Translations under genes and position numbers: made by a program
Source of the DNA: G963675935 sp963823895
GTDB lineage: Bacteria; Planctomycetota; Planctomycetia; Pirellulales; Thermoguttaceae
DNA length: 64,000 nt
Assembly (NCBI GenBank): GCA_963823895.1
Contig: CAWGNG010000025.1
Span: 62,001-126,000 of the forward strand
Direction of reading: 5' to 3'
The notes under the pieces: model-generated
The model's input: only the letters and a program-made list of their open reading frames with translations
Told to the model about the DNA's origin: nothing
Databases searched by the model: none
In this document: piece after piece, positions 16,062 through 26,390 of the stretch
Position numbering within the stretch: the first letter of the stretch is position 1
Layout: every line of letters starts with the position of its first letter

Positions 16062-18820
16062 GTGTCGACCGACTCGAACCTTCCTCCCGAACCGCTCGAT
16101 TCCGAGGATATTCCGCCCGACGTTTCCCCCTCGGCACTTCCCGGAGGACTCCCCTCGAAGCGACTGCTCGATGTCTCCATCGAGGATGAGCTGAAGAACA
16201 GCTATCTGACCTACTCGATGAGCGTGATCGTCAGCCGGGCGCTGCCCGACGTGCGCGACGGACTGAAGCCCTCGCAACGGCGAATCCTGGTCGCCATGAA
16301 CGACCTGAACCTGACGCCGGGGGCCGCGCGGTGAAATGCGCGAAAATCTCCGGCGACACCAGCGGCAACTACCATCCGCACGGCGAGAGCGTGATCTATC
16401 CGACCCTGGTCCGGATGGCCCAGGAATGGAACATGCGGCACGTGCTGATCGACAAGCAGGGGAACTTCGGCTCGATCGCCGGGCTGCCCGCGGCCGCCAT
16501 GCGATACACCGAAGCCCGCATGTCGGCGATCGCCGCGCTGATGATGGAGGACATCAAGCTCGACACGGTCGATTTCGTGCCGACCTACGACGAGCGGCAT
16601 ACCGAGCCTTCGGTGCTGCCGTCGAAGTTCCCCAATTTGCTCGTCAACGGCGCCAATGGCATCGCGGTCGGCATGGCCACGTCGATCCCGCCGCACAATG
16701 TCGGCGAAATCTGCGACGCCATGATCCGCGTGATCGACAACCCCGACGTCTCGATTGACGAGTTGTTGGAGATCTGCCCCGGCCCCGATTTTCCCACCGG
16801 CGGCGTCGTCTGCGGCCGAGCCGGCATCCGCCGCGGATACCACACCGGCCGAAGCACCATCATCCTCCGTGCCCGGGCGACGATCGAGGAACACAACAAA
16901 CGAAACCGGATCGTCATCAGCGAAATCCCCTTCCAACAATCCCGCGACCGCATCGAAGAACGCATCGCGGCCCTGGTGAACGAGGGCAAAATCCCCGGCA
17001 TTTCCGGCATTCGCAACGAAAGTGACTTGAAAGAGCCCGTCCGTCTGGTCTGCGAGTTGAAACGCGACGCCGATCCCGACATCGTCCTGAACCAACTCTA
17101 CCAGTTCTCGCCGCTGCAAGACAGCTTCTCGCTGATCTTCCTGGCGCTGGTGGACGGCAAGCCGCGGGTGCTGTCGTTCAAGGAATTGCTGCGGGAGTTC
17201 ATTCGCCACCGAGAGACCGTCATCCGCCGGCGGACGCAGTTCCTCCTCGCCCGCGCCCGGCAGCGGAAACACACGGTCGAAGGGCTGCTGCTGGCCCACG
17301 CCAACATCGACGAAGTGATCCGCGTGATCCGAAGCTCTTCGACCCAAGCGGAAGCGAAAGAGCGGCTCATGCAGATCAAGACCCCCTCGGCCCTGCTCCG
17401 CCGGGCGTTGGGCGACGAGGGTTTCGCCGTGTTCGTCGAGGAACGTGGCACGAGCGAGTTCTACACGCTCACCCCCGTCCAGGCCGACGCGATCCTGCGG
17501 ATGACCCTTGGCCAATTGGTCAACCTGGAGCAGGAGAAACTGGCCGGCGAGTACCACACGCTGCTGGAGGAAATTATCGAGTACCGCCGCATCCTTTCCG
17601 ACCGGCAGAACATTTTAGACATCATCCGCGAAGACTGCCGCGAAGTGAAACGCAAGCACGCCGACGCGCGGCGAACCGAAATCAGCGGCGAAGAGGTGGG
17701 CGAGATCGACATGGAGGATCTCATCACCGAGGAGACGATGGTCGTCTCGATCAGCGGCAACGGCTACGTCAAACGCACGCCGGCCTCGATCTACCGCGCC
17801 CAGCGCCGCGGCGGCAAGGGGCTGATCGGGGCGAAATCGGAGGAGGAGGACCCGATCCAGCACCTCTTCGTCGCCAGCACGCACGACTACCTGCTCTTTT
17901 TTACCAATAAAGGCAAGGTCTATTGGCGAAAAGTCTACGACTTGCCGCAATTGGCCCGCGACTCGCGCGGCCGGGCGGTGGTCAATCTGCTCAACTTGAC
18001 CGAGGGGGAGTCGATTACCGACTGCCGCGCCGTCCGCGATTTCAACGAGCCCGATCATTACCTCGTCATGGCCACCGCACGGGGACTGGTGAAGAAAACG
18101 CCGCTGGAACAATACAGCCGGCCAAAGAAGACGGGCATCATCGCCATCAATCTCCGCGAAGGGGATTCGCTGGTCGACGTGGTGGTGGCCAAGCCGGGCG
18201 ACGAGTTGGTGCTATCGACCGCGCACGGCATGGCGATTCGCTTCAAGCAATCCGACGCCCGCCCAATGGGCCGCAACAGTAGCGGCGTGAAGGGCATCAA
18301 GCTAGCGGGCGACAACTCGGTCGTCGGCATGGTGGTGGCCGATCCCGACGCCACGCTGCTGACGGTCTGCGCCAACGGCTACGGCAAGCGAACGCCCTTC
18401 GGCCCGAACCTCGGCGGCCCCGACGAAGAACTGCCCGAGCACGGCGAGCAGGACGACGCGGACGTTGAAGCCGAGACGGACGAGCACGACGAGCCGGACG
18501 CCGCCGAAGAGACCGGCGAGCACGAAGAGACTTCGCAGCGCAGTTACCGCACGCAGCGCCGCGGCGGCAAGGGCCTGCGCGACATCAAGACGACCGAGCG
18601 GAACGGCCCGGTAGTCGGCATCGTCGGCGTTTCCGACGCCGACGAGTTATTGATGATGACCGCTCACGGCAAGCTTCAGCGCATCGCCGCCAGCGACATC
18701 AGCATCATCGGCCGCAACACCCAGGGCGTCAAAATCATGAGTCTCGACGACGACGACACGCTGGTGGCCGTCAAACGCGTGCCGCAGGATGAAGAAAATG
18801 GGAAGGGGGAGGAGGGGTAG
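16062..18820 (+). CDS. gyrA: DNA gyrase subunit A, with a frameshift near 16320
   Basis: GyrA forms the breakage-reunion part of DNA gyrase, which introduces negative supercoils. The N-terminus (KRLLDVSIEDELKNSYLTYS) and SRALPDVRDGLKPSQRRIL lie in the first frame. The gene continues in another frame from about 16322 with KCAKISGDTSGNYHPHG and the catalytic tyrosine in AAMRYTEARMS. The C-terminal domain has six-bladed pinwheel repeats, with the GyrA box-like QRRGGKGLIGAK and QRRGGKGLRDIK. An acidic insert (about 18430-18530, DEHDEP-rich) separates two blades. The shift falls in a GGGGG run and is most likely a one-base error, since gyrA is essential. GTG start with a good ribosome site. Confidence 0.9.
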
Positions 18821-18823
18821 GGC

Positions 18824-19531
18824 ATGCTCGAAAACGCAACTCGCGCCAAGATCATTGAAGTTACCAACCAATTTTGGTTTCGGCATGTGAAGGACCCAAC
18901 TTTCATGCTGCGGGTAACCGGCAAGGAGGCGGGACATCAAATGGCTGATTACGTTGACCAGAGAACCACCGAGGAGCTTCAGAAAATTGGATTTGATGTT
19001 CGTGACGAAGCAACTGCCCGAGGCAAGAAGAGACTCCGCTCGATGGGCGACGTTTGGATTCGCTCCGGGGGTGTATACAACCCCATCAACATCAAGGCGG
19101 GCGAGCAGAAGAAAAAAGGCCAACCGAACCTAGTGGCAATGCAGAAGCTCCTCGACTATCTCTTCAAGCGTTGGATCGACTCGTATTACCTCCTGATTGT
19201 GAAGTTTCAGTTGAACGCGCCCATTGAGCACAAGGCATATCTAATCGACCTCTTGGATTGGCTCGATTTCACGGCCTACGATGCGGGGCCCGGGCAAGTC
19301 ATGCTTCGTGAACACGATTTCTATGCAGCGTATGAAAATGAAGAGTGGCCCGAGCCGTTGAGTATTGCCGCGAAGGTCGAAAAGCTGTATTCGCAGTTTG
19401 AAAAGGGAATTCGCAGGCTCTTCAAGAACAGAGAGAAGCGAGTTGCGCGGCAGCACAGCTTGTTCACAACATTTGTAGCTGGCAACGACTGCGCCGTTGA
19501 CCAAAGCACGATGCATTTTGTCGGATCATGA
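18824..19531 (+). CDS. Type II restriction endonuclease (PD-(D/E)xK-like)
   Basis: A 235-residue protein 3 bases after gyrA and overlapping the methyltransferase gene by 4 bases (ATGA). The core GDVWIRSGGVYNPINIKAGE has the spacing and flavour of a PD-(D/E)xK nuclease: the Asp of GDVWI, then NIK as the variant (D/E)xK. It continues with conserved helical segments, QKLLDYLFKRWIDSYYLL. No close family is certain. The call rests on this motif and on the pairing with a DNA methyltransferase. The codons are less GC-biased than those of gyrA and ugd, which suggests transfer. Confidence 0.7.
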   Translation: MLENATRAKIIEVTNQFWFRHVKDPTFMLRVTGKEAGHQMADYVDQRTTEELQKIGFDVRDEATARGKKRLRSMGDVWIRSGGVYNPINIKAGEQKKKGQPNLVAMQKLLDYLFKRWIDSYYLLIVKFQLNAPIEHKAYLIDLLDWLDFTAYDAGPGQVMLREHDFYAAYENEEWPEPLSIAAKVEKLYSQFEKGIRRLFKNREKRVARQHSLFTTFVAGNDCAVDQSTMHFVGS

Positions 19532-21183
19532 CTATCGCTAAGCGCCACAGATCATCGAAACGCCAACTGGGGCAGTTCATCACACCGGCGCTCGTCGCTG
19601 AGAGCATCGTTGCTGACGTGGAACTGACGTCCGATTTCCATGTCTTTGAACCCTCATTTGGCGACGGCGCGTTTGTCGTACCCGTGTTGAGACGCCTTGT
19701 TGCGTTGCACGCTGGATCGAAAACGGAGTGTTTGGCGAAATCGTTGACGAACAACCTCTACGGCGTTGAGTTAGACGGCAAGTTGTATCGCCGATGTCTG
19801 CAACGTATCGAAGCGGAGTTTGGAGCCTTGCCGTCGCAACACAATCTCGTGCGAGGCGACTTCTTTCGCCACGATTTTCAGGGTGACTGGCGGTGGGGAC
19901 GAAACGGTCTCGAAGATGAGTTGATGTTCGACCTGATTATCGGCAACCCGCCTTTTGGCGGAACCTTTGATAGTGCGATTGAAGACGAACTTGATCGCAA
20001 GTACGGCGAGCGGTGCGGATGCAAGATAAAGAAAGAGACCTATGCCTTCTTCATCGTCAAATGTGTCGAACGGCTGAAACCGGGCGGGAGACTGCTGTTT
20101 ATTTGCGGCGATTCACTCTTGACGATCCCAACTATGAAAGGGCTGCGTCTATTCCTGATGAATGAGGGGCAGGTGCGAGTAAATCACTTGCCGGAATTCT
20201 CGGAAGAAACACAGTATCCGATGGTGGTGCTCGATTTTCGGCGATCGGGGACTTCAACCGAGATTATCCGCGATGGACAATCGATCTCGTGCGACACAGT
20301 CGGCATGAGCGCGAATGCTTCATGGGGTATGAACGGCGACTTCGCCATCGCCTTCGCCGGCCCAACGGTCGGCAAATTTATGGTGGGCAGCAGCGGAATG
20401 ACGATTGGGAAGAACGAGTACTTCGTTCGCCCGATTGTGAACGGTGTGATCGACGAGAAGTATGACTTCGAGTTTTTTGAGGAGCCAATTACCCTGGATG
20501 GCGAATTGGCTCGTGCCCGGCTCGGCAAGCTCTCGCCACGTCAACAAGAGCAGGTGCGTGCGCAACAACTTGCAGGCGAGAGTCGTCGTTGCGTTCGAGT
20601 TCTTCGGCGAGATCGGCCGCAAGCGATCATTCTGCCGCATCCAGACTACAAGCCCTACAACAAGAGCAACGGAAGGATTGTGTATTCCCCGCCCGACCAC
20701 GTGGTCTATTGGCGGAACGAAGGGGAAGCAGTCATCGCATTCAAGAAGTCAGGCAACTGGTATCTTCGAGGCGTGGGGGGACAGCCGTTTTTCGGACGTG
20801 AAGGGTTGACGTGGCAATTGATTTCCAGCCGCCTTAAGACCCGTTATCTGCCTGCGGGTTATATCCTCGACAGCGGCGCACCCTGCGGATTCCTTCGCCC
20901 GGAAGTGCCCCACGATGAATTGTTCTTCATTCTCGCCTGGACGTTGTCGCCGTTCTGCAGTTACATCCTCAAGTCCGTAATCAACCACACAATCAATATC
21001 CAGAGCAAAGATTTTGAACGCTTACCCTACCCGTACTGGGTTCGACCGGAAATCAAAGACCAAGCGATTCGCGCGATGCGAGACCTAATTGGGCGAGCCC
21101 AGCATGGCGAAGTGCTTTCCTTCGAATCTCCTAATGTCGTCCAACTCGGCCGGGTCTTCGATCTCCCAGCCAATCGCTTGTAG
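19528..21183 (+). CDS. Adenine-N6 DNA methyltransferase of a type II system
   Basis: A 551-residue enzyme that would methylate adenine in the restriction site and protect host DNA. Motif X-like QLGQFITPALVAESIV (residues about 12-27), SAM-binding motif I FEPSFGDGAFV (about 36-46) and catalytic motif IV NPPF (about 142-145) are in order. The C-terminal half is a TaqI/Eco57I-like target-recognition region ending in SVINHTINIQSKDFERLPYP. The layout, nuclease then methylase with coupled translation, is typical of mobile restriction-modification pairs. It sits between gyrA and ugd, with more A/T-ending codons than either. Confidence 0.85.
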   Translation: MTIAKRHRSSKRQLGQFITPALVAESIVADVELTSDFHVFEPSFGDGAFVVPVLRRLVALHAGSKTECLAKSLTNNLYGVELDGKLYRRCLQRIEAEFGALPSQHNLVRGDFFRHDFQGDWRWGRNGLEDELMFDLIIGNPPFGGTFDSAIEDELDRKYGERCGCKIKKETYAFFIVKCVERLKPGGRLLFICGDSLLTIPTMKGLRLFLMNEGQVRVNHLPEFSEETQYPMVVLDFRRSGTSTEIIRDGQSISCDTVGMSANASWGMNGDFAIAFAGPTVGKFMVGSSGMTIGKNEYFVRPIVNGVIDEKYDFEFFEEPITLDGELARARLGKLSPRQQEQVRAQQLAGESRRCVRVLRRDRPQAIILPHPDYKPYNKSNGRIVYSPPDHVVYWRNEGEAVIAFKKSGNWYLRGVGGQPFFGREGLTWQLISSRLKTRYLPAGYILDSGAPCGFLRPEVPHDELFFILAWTLSPFCSYILKSVINHTINIQSKDFERLPYPYWVRPEIKDQAIRAMRDLIGRAQHGEVLSFESPNVVQLGRVFDLPANRL

Positions 21184-21314
21184 GAGTCGCACGTCCTTAT
21201 GCGGCAAGAGTTTATGAACTTGATGTCGCAAAATGCGATATCAAGTGTGCAGCACAGCGGCCGGCGGAGGCTCCCTTGGGCTTTCACTGCCCAGAAGCGG
21301 AGCAGGAACTTGCT

Positions 21315-22628
21315 ATGAACATCGTCGTCGTTGGAACCGGTTACGTGGGATTGGTCAGCGGCACCTGTTTGGCCGAGACGGGCAACGACGTGACCTGCGT
21401 CGATTGCGATCGGAAGAAGATCGACGTCCTCAATCGCGGGCATATCCCGATCTACGAGCCGGGACTGGCGGAACTGGTGGCGCGAAACGTCGCCGATGGG
21501 CGGTTGCGATTCACCACCGATCTGCCCTCGGCGGCCAAGACGGCGCGGCTGCTGTTCCTCGCCGTGGGAACTCCCTCGGCCGACGACGAGTCGGTCGATC
21601 TTTCGGCCCTGTGGGCGGTCGTCGAGCAGATCGGCCCGCACATCGTGCCGGAGTGCATCGTCGTTTGCAAGAGCACGGTCCCCGTGGGAACCAACGCGAA
21701 ACTGGCGGCCAGGCTCAAAGAAATCACCGGCCGCGAGGTCGACGTGGCCAGCAATCCCGAGTTTCTCAAGGAGGGGATGGCGATCGACGATTTCATGAAG
21801 CCCGATCGCGTGGTGATCGGCGCGCGGCGGCAGGAGGTGATCGAGGTGCTGGCCGACCTGTATCAGCCCTACCTGCGGACCGACAAGCCGCTGCTGGCGA
21901 TGTCGCCCGAGAGCGCCGAGATGACCAAATATGCGGCCAACGCGATGCTTTCGACCAAGATCAGTTTCATCAACGAGATCGCGCGGATTTGCGAGTGCGT
22001 CGGGGCCGACGTCAACGAAGTCCGCCGCGGGATGGGCCACGACAGCCGCATCGGCTTCGCTTTCATGTTTCCCGGCGTCGGCTACGGCGGAAGCTGCTTT
22101 CCGAAGGACGTTCGCGGGCTGGCGGCCACCGCGCGGCAGTGCGGCATCGAGCCGAGCGTGCTGGAAGCGGTCCACAAGGTCAACGAGCGGCAGAAGAACC
22201 TGCTGGTCGAGCGGATCGAGCGGCATTTCGAAGGGCAACTCTCCGACAAGGCGATCGCCGTCTGGGGCCTCTCGTTCAAGCCCGGCACCGACAACGTCCG
22301 TGAGGCGCCGTCGCTGGTGCTGATCGAGCGGCTGCTGGCGGCCAAGGCGACAGTCCGCGTCTACGACCCCGAGGCGATGGCGAACGTGCGGGCCATCTAC
22401 GGCGACCGGCTGGTCTACTGCCAGAAGCGCGACGACGCGCTGCTCGGGGCCGACGCCCTGGCCATCTGCACCGAATGGAAGCAATTCGTGCATCCCGACT
22501 TCGACGTGATGCGGCGGCTGATGCGGCGGCCGGTGATTTTCGACGGCCGCAACCTTTACAATCCCAAGCGGATGCAAGCCGCCGGCTTCACCTACGATAG
22601 CATCGGCCGGGCGGCGGTAAACGGGTGA
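21315..22628 (+). CDS. ugd: UDP-glucose 6-dehydrogenase
   Basis: Oxidises UDP-glucose to UDP-glucuronate with two NAD+ and supplies cell-surface polysaccharides. The 437-residue protein starts MNIVVVGTGYVGLVSGTCLA (NAD-binding GxGYVG), has VASNPEFLKEGMAIDD, and the active-site cysteine in GYGGSCFPKD (about residue 260). The C-terminal UDP-binding domain has FDGRNLYNPKRM. The start at 21315 is preceded by GGAAC and is where homology begins. Confidence 0.93.
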   Translation: MNIVVVGTGYVGLVSGTCLAETGNDVTCVDCDRKKIDVLNRGHIPIYEPGLAELVARNVADGRLRFTTDLPSAAKTARLLFLAVGTPSADDESVDLSALWAVVEQIGPHIVPECIVVCKSTVPVGTNAKLAARLKEITGREVDVASNPEFLKEGMAIDDFMKPDRVVIGARRQEVIEVLADLYQPYLRTDKPLLAMSPESAEMTKYAANAMLSTKISFINEIARICECVGADVNEVRRGMGHDSRIGFAFMFPGVGYGGSCFPKDVRGLAATARQCGIEPSVLEAVHKVNERQKNLLVERIERHFEGQLSDKAIAVWGLSFKPGTDNVREAPSLVLIERLLAAKATVRVYDPEAMANVRAIYGDRLVYCQKRDDALLGADALAICTEWKQFVHPDFDVMRRLMRRPVIFDGRNLYNPKRMQAAGFTYDSIGRAAVNG

Positions 22629-22696
22629 TGGCCCATGCGAATGGCAGAGTCGTTCGCAGTTTGGGCTCTTGGGGCTGCTCGATTACGAGGTATTGC

Positions 22697-25600
22697 ATGT
22701 ACAGCGCGGTAAAATCGATGTTCGCTGCTTTGTTGGCGATTGTCAGCAGTGCTCTGCCGTATGCCTACGGCGACGCTGAGTCTGGCATTTCCAAGGATCC
22801 GATCAGGCTTGAAAACGGCCGTTGTCTGGTCGAGGTTCGCCGCGACAACGCGGCCGTCACTCGGGTGCTGGACAAGGGCAGCCGAATCGAATTGACGTCG
22901 CCGCGCGAATTGGCGGAGAACTTCCGCCTGCTCCTGGTTCTGCCGGATAACAGCACTTCGACCATTCTGGGAAAAGACCAGGCACTCTCCCGCGTTAGCC
23001 GTGTGGCCGATAGACTCACGCTAGCGTGGGACGGGCCAATGAAGGACACCGCCGGCAAACGGCACAAGCTGGCCGCGCGGATGGGGCTGAAGTTGGTCGG
23101 CGGCGAACTGCAATTTACTTTCCATCTCGACAACGGCACTGCCGGCAAGGTGCGGGAAGTGCGCTATCCGATGATCGGCGGGCTTGGCAAGTTCGGCCAG
23201 CCGGGGAAGACCGGCGACGGGGTGCTGTGGATTCCAACCAGCGTTCCGCGGACGAAGGAGATGAACAGCCCCTTCGGCGCAATGCAATGGGCGTATCCGG
23301 GCGAAGCGAACATGGCGTTTTGCTGCATCCAAAGCGCGGCGGCGAAAAAGTCGCTCTACTTCGCCGCGCACGATCAGATCGCTCGCTACAAAGTCTACCG
23401 ATTTGAAGAGCACGGCGGCGACGGCGCAAAGGACGTCGCCGCCTCGGTCATCCACAACCCATTCACACCGCCGGGCAAGAGTTTCGACGGCTCAACGGTG
23501 GTCGTGCGAGTCGTCGACGGCGACTGGCGTGCCGCCGGCCGCGTCTATCGGGCATGGTTCGAGAAGACCTTCGGCATCTGCAAACCGGCGGACTGCTGGA
23601 TTCGCCGCCAGTCGTTCTTCTTGTTCACCATGTTCAAATTGCCGGAGGGGACGATCAATCTGACGTTCAAGGACATCCCGCAGTGGGCGAAGGAGGCGAA
23701 AGACCACGGCCTCGGCGCGGTGCAAATCAGCGGCTGGCAGGTTGGCGGCCACGACAACGGCTATCCGCTCTACACGCCGGACCCGAGCCTCGGAACATGG
23801 CAGGAGCTTGAGGACGGCATCAAGGCGTGCCACAAGCTGGGCCTGAAAGTCTATTTCTTCGTCAACTACCAGCCGGTGATGACCGACATGGAGTGGTACA
23901 AGAAGGAGCTCAGCAAGTATCGCGAATGGGGCGACCCCGGCGGCAGCGTTACTTGGAACACGGGCTGGCCGATGGGGACCCTTTGGGGACGGATGGGGCA
24001 TCCGAAGCGGATGACCTGGGCCGACCCTTCCTTTCCCGAGTTTCGCAAGATCATCGTCGACCAATTCGCCAAGCTGGCCCAGATCGGCGGCGACGGCGTT
24101 CACGTCGATAAGATGTTCCCTGCCGCGATCGATTATAATCCGAACCTGCCCATGAGTCCCGATACGGGTCCATGGGAGGGCGCGATTCTGCTGACGAAGG
24201 AGGTCATGGCGGCTTGCCGCAAGCACAATCCCGATTGGGCCATGTCGTTCGAGTGCAACTGGGACCGGATGCTGCAATTCACCGGGGCGACGTGGTGGGT
24301 CGGCAACCAACTCATCACCCGCCAGGTCTTTCCCGAAAACGCCGAGATGCTGCTGATCGGATCGGCCTACGATTACCTCGCAGTAAACAATGCGGTGCGC
24401 GACGGCCATGTCGTTATGCTCGGGCCGTATAACATGTGCCGCCCCCTTTCCTGGAAGCCAGTCGAGGGGCTGGCCGACTACGTCAAGGAGGTCAAACGCA
24501 TTCGGGATGGCCTGGCGGATACGGTGTTCCTCGGCGAAGTTCTTGGCCACGACGGCCTGCGAATCAGCGGCGATCCAGCCGGGGGAGTCGCCTACAATGT
24601 CTTCCGCAATCGCGCGACGGGAAAGCGCGCGTGCATCCTCACCAACTCGGGGATGGAGGCCGCAAAGCAGAGCATTCAAGGCTTCGAGGGCGACGCGACT
24701 GGCGAAGTCCGCATTCATATCCCGTTCCAAAAAACCAAGGTTGTCAAACTGCCGGCAGAGATCGATATCCCCGCCGAGAGAATCGTGTTTGTCGAGGAAC
24801 TCGCGGGTCGACCTGAAATCGCGGGCAGCACAGACGACTTGTCCAAGCGCGTCCCCAGCACGGCTGGACAAGCTGGCAGTGCTGCCCGAATCGCCAACGG
24901 CGGATTCGAGTCGGGCGACTTCCGCGGCTGGACCGCCGATCCGAACTGGGTGATCGCCCGCGATTCCCGCGGCTATTACTCCGGTTGGCAGGGGAAGTGC
25001 TGGGCGTGGAGCGGCGGCCGCGGTGAGGCCGCCACCGGCAAACTGAAATCGAAGCCGTTCGTGCTCGACAGGAACGGGGTGCGGCTGCTAATCGCCGGTT
25101 GGGATTCCATGTACGGCAGCGGCAAACCGCGGAGGTGGAATTACTTGACGTTGAATCGGGCCGACGGCCGAGAGATCGACCGCGTCTGGGCCCCCAACAG
25201 CACGACCTTCGTGCCCGTCATTCTCTCAGGCGTGGGCTACGAGGGGCAAACAGTTTACATCGAGGCGGTCGACAACGCTGACCAGGCGACTTATTCCATG
25301 CTCTGCATCGACGACGTGCGGACCGTTTCCTCTCCGTTGCTCGAACCTCTGCCTTCGCTGCCGGCACTCGATCCTCAAGTGTCGCTCAAGCTCGAAGACA
25401 GTCGGTATCTGGTGGAGGTGAGGCGGTCGAACGGGGCGATCGCGCGCCTTCTGGATAAGAAGAGCGGCATCGAGTTGATCCGCGAGCCGCGGCTGGCTGA
25501 CAACTTCCGCTTCACCCTTCCGATCCCCGGCAAAGAGCCTTGGCACGGCATCGAAGCCAACTACGTCCGGGGTAATCGGCAGAAGCTCACTTCGTTCAAG

Positions 25601-26275
25601 GCCGACGCCAAGAAGCTCACGCTCAGTTGGAATAGGCCGCTGACGAATTATCTCGGCGAGAAATATGACGTCTCCGCAACGATGGGCATCGAGCTGATCC
25701 CACAAGGCGTCCTATTGACGCTCGCGATCGACAACGCGACGGAATACGAGGTCGGTGAAGTCTTCTTCCCCATCGTCGGCGGCGTGCAAGGCGTCGGCAA
25801 TACGGGCGAGCAGTTAAAGACGACGCAGCTTGTGTTGCCGACCGCCGCCGATGCCGCCGCGGCGCACGGCATCTTCCGCGTCTTTGCCAACACGAATTGG
25901 CTCGGCGACCAGGGCCCGGAGCAATTCTACGTCTATCCGCAGGTCGTTCCGGCGCCGTGGATGGAGTTGTTCGCGACCAAGCCAAACCGCTCGGTTCGCA
26001 TCGGTGTGCACGGCAAGTATGATCGTCAGCCGGTGGTGCGGCTGGAACTGATCCCGAGCAACTCGAATACGGTGCGCGAGGACGGCAACTGGCCGCGTCC
26101 CAACGAGTTGAAGGGCGCGCCGGTCGGCGTCAGCATGTGTCTTGTAGATTTCGCCAACGCGCCGCCGAAAAAGAGCTACCGAGCCGCGCCGGTGTTGATC
26201 TCGTTCCACGATGGAGACTGGCACGCCGCGAAGGAGACCGCGTCTTCGCATTCTTCTACTGCTGCGACTCGTTAG
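22697..26275 (+). CDS. Large secreted DUF6259-like glycoside hydrolase with a repeated N-terminal domain
   Basis: A protein of about 1190 residues with a signal peptide (MYSAVKSMFAALLAIVSSAL). The first beta-rich domain (about 30-300, starting LENGRCLVEVRRDNAAV) leads into a TIM-barrel region (about 320-660) with FFLFTMFKLPEG, GADGV-like GGDGVHVDKMFPAA and MSFECNWDRM, as in DUF6259 glycosidase-like proteins. A jelly-roll carbohydrate-binding-like segment follows (about 740-890). A second copy of the first domain begins LEDSRYLVEVRRSNGAI and stops at HDGDWHAA, exactly where the first copy enters the barrel. Substrate unknown. It could be a truncated tandem fusion. Confidence 0.65.
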   Translation: MYSAVKSMFAALLAIVSSALPYAYGDAESGISKDPIRLENGRCLVEVRRDNAAVTRVLDKGSRIELTSPRELAENFRLLLVLPDNSTSTILGKDQALSRVSRVADRLTLAWDGPMKDTAGKRHKLAARMGLKLVGGELQFTFHLDNGTAGKVREVRYPMIGGLGKFGQPGKTGDGVLWIPTSVPRTKEMNSPFGAMQWAYPGEANMAFCCIQSAAAKKSLYFAAHDQIARYKVYRFEEHGGDGAKDVAASVIHNPFTPPGKSFDGSTVVVRVVDGDWRAAGRVYRAWFEKTFGICKPADCWIRRQSFFLFTMFKLPEGTINLTFKDIPQWAKEAKDHGLGAVQISGWQVGGHDNGYPLYTPDPSLGTWQELEDGIKACHKLGLKVYFFVNYQPVMTDMEWYKKELSKYREWGDPGGSVTWNTGWPMGTLWGRMGHPKRMTWADPSFPEFRKIIVDQFAKLAQIGGDGVHVDKMFPAAIDYNPNLPMSPDTGPWEGAILLTKEVMAACRKHNPDWAMSFECNWDRMLQFTGATWWVGNQLITRQVFPENAEMLLIGSAYDYLAVNNAVRDGHVVMLGPYNMCRPLSWKPVEGLADYVKEVKRIRDGLADTVFLGEVLGHDGLRISGDPAGGVAYNVFRNRATGKRACILTNSGMEAAKQSIQGFEGDATGEVRIHIPFQKTKVVKLPAEIDIPAERIVFVEELAGRPEIAGSTDDLSKRVPSTAGQAGSAARIANGGFESGDFRGWTADPNWVIARDSRGYYSGWQGKCWAWSGGRGEAATGKLKSKPFVLDRNGVRLLIAGWDSMYGSGKPRRWNYLTLNRADGREIDRVWAPNSTTFVPVILSGVGYEGQTVYIEAVDNADQATYSMLCIDDVRTVSSPLLEPLPSLPALDPQVSLKLEDSRYLVEVRRSNGAIARLLDKKSGIELIREPRLADNFRFTLPIPGKEPWHGIEANYVRGNRQKLTSFKADAKKLTLSWNRPLTNYLGEKYDVSATMGIELIPQGVLLTLAIDNATEYEVGEVFFPIVGGVQGVGNTGEQLKTTQLVLPTAADAAAAHGIFRVFANTNWLGDQGPEQFYVYPQVVPAPWMELFATKPNRSVRIGVHGKYDRQPVVRLELIPSNSNTVREDGNWPRPNELKGAPVGVSMCLVDFANAPPKKSYRAAPVLISFHDGDWHAAKETASSHSSTAATR

Positions 26276-26294
26276 CCCTCATTCTCTCATCGCG

Positions 26295-26370
26295 GTGTGC
26301 CACTGCTTGGAACAAGCAGTGCCAGGCAGCGGGTTGCGCCCCGCACTGCGTCTGCGAAGCAGTGGCACAC
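26295..26370. repeat. Nested inverted repeat after the DUF6259-like gene
   Basis: GTGTGCCACTGCTT (26295-26308) pairs with AAGCAGTGGCACAC (26357-26370). Inside it CACTGCTTG/CAAGCAGTG forms a second hairpin. It may terminate the two convergent genes. Confidence 0.7.
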
Positions 26371-26390
26371 TGCGGAAGTGTCGCGCCGGT

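Noticed and set aside
15730..16189. Opposed frames upstream of gyrA
   Set aside because: Both overlap the gyrA start or its control region and have no recognisable content.
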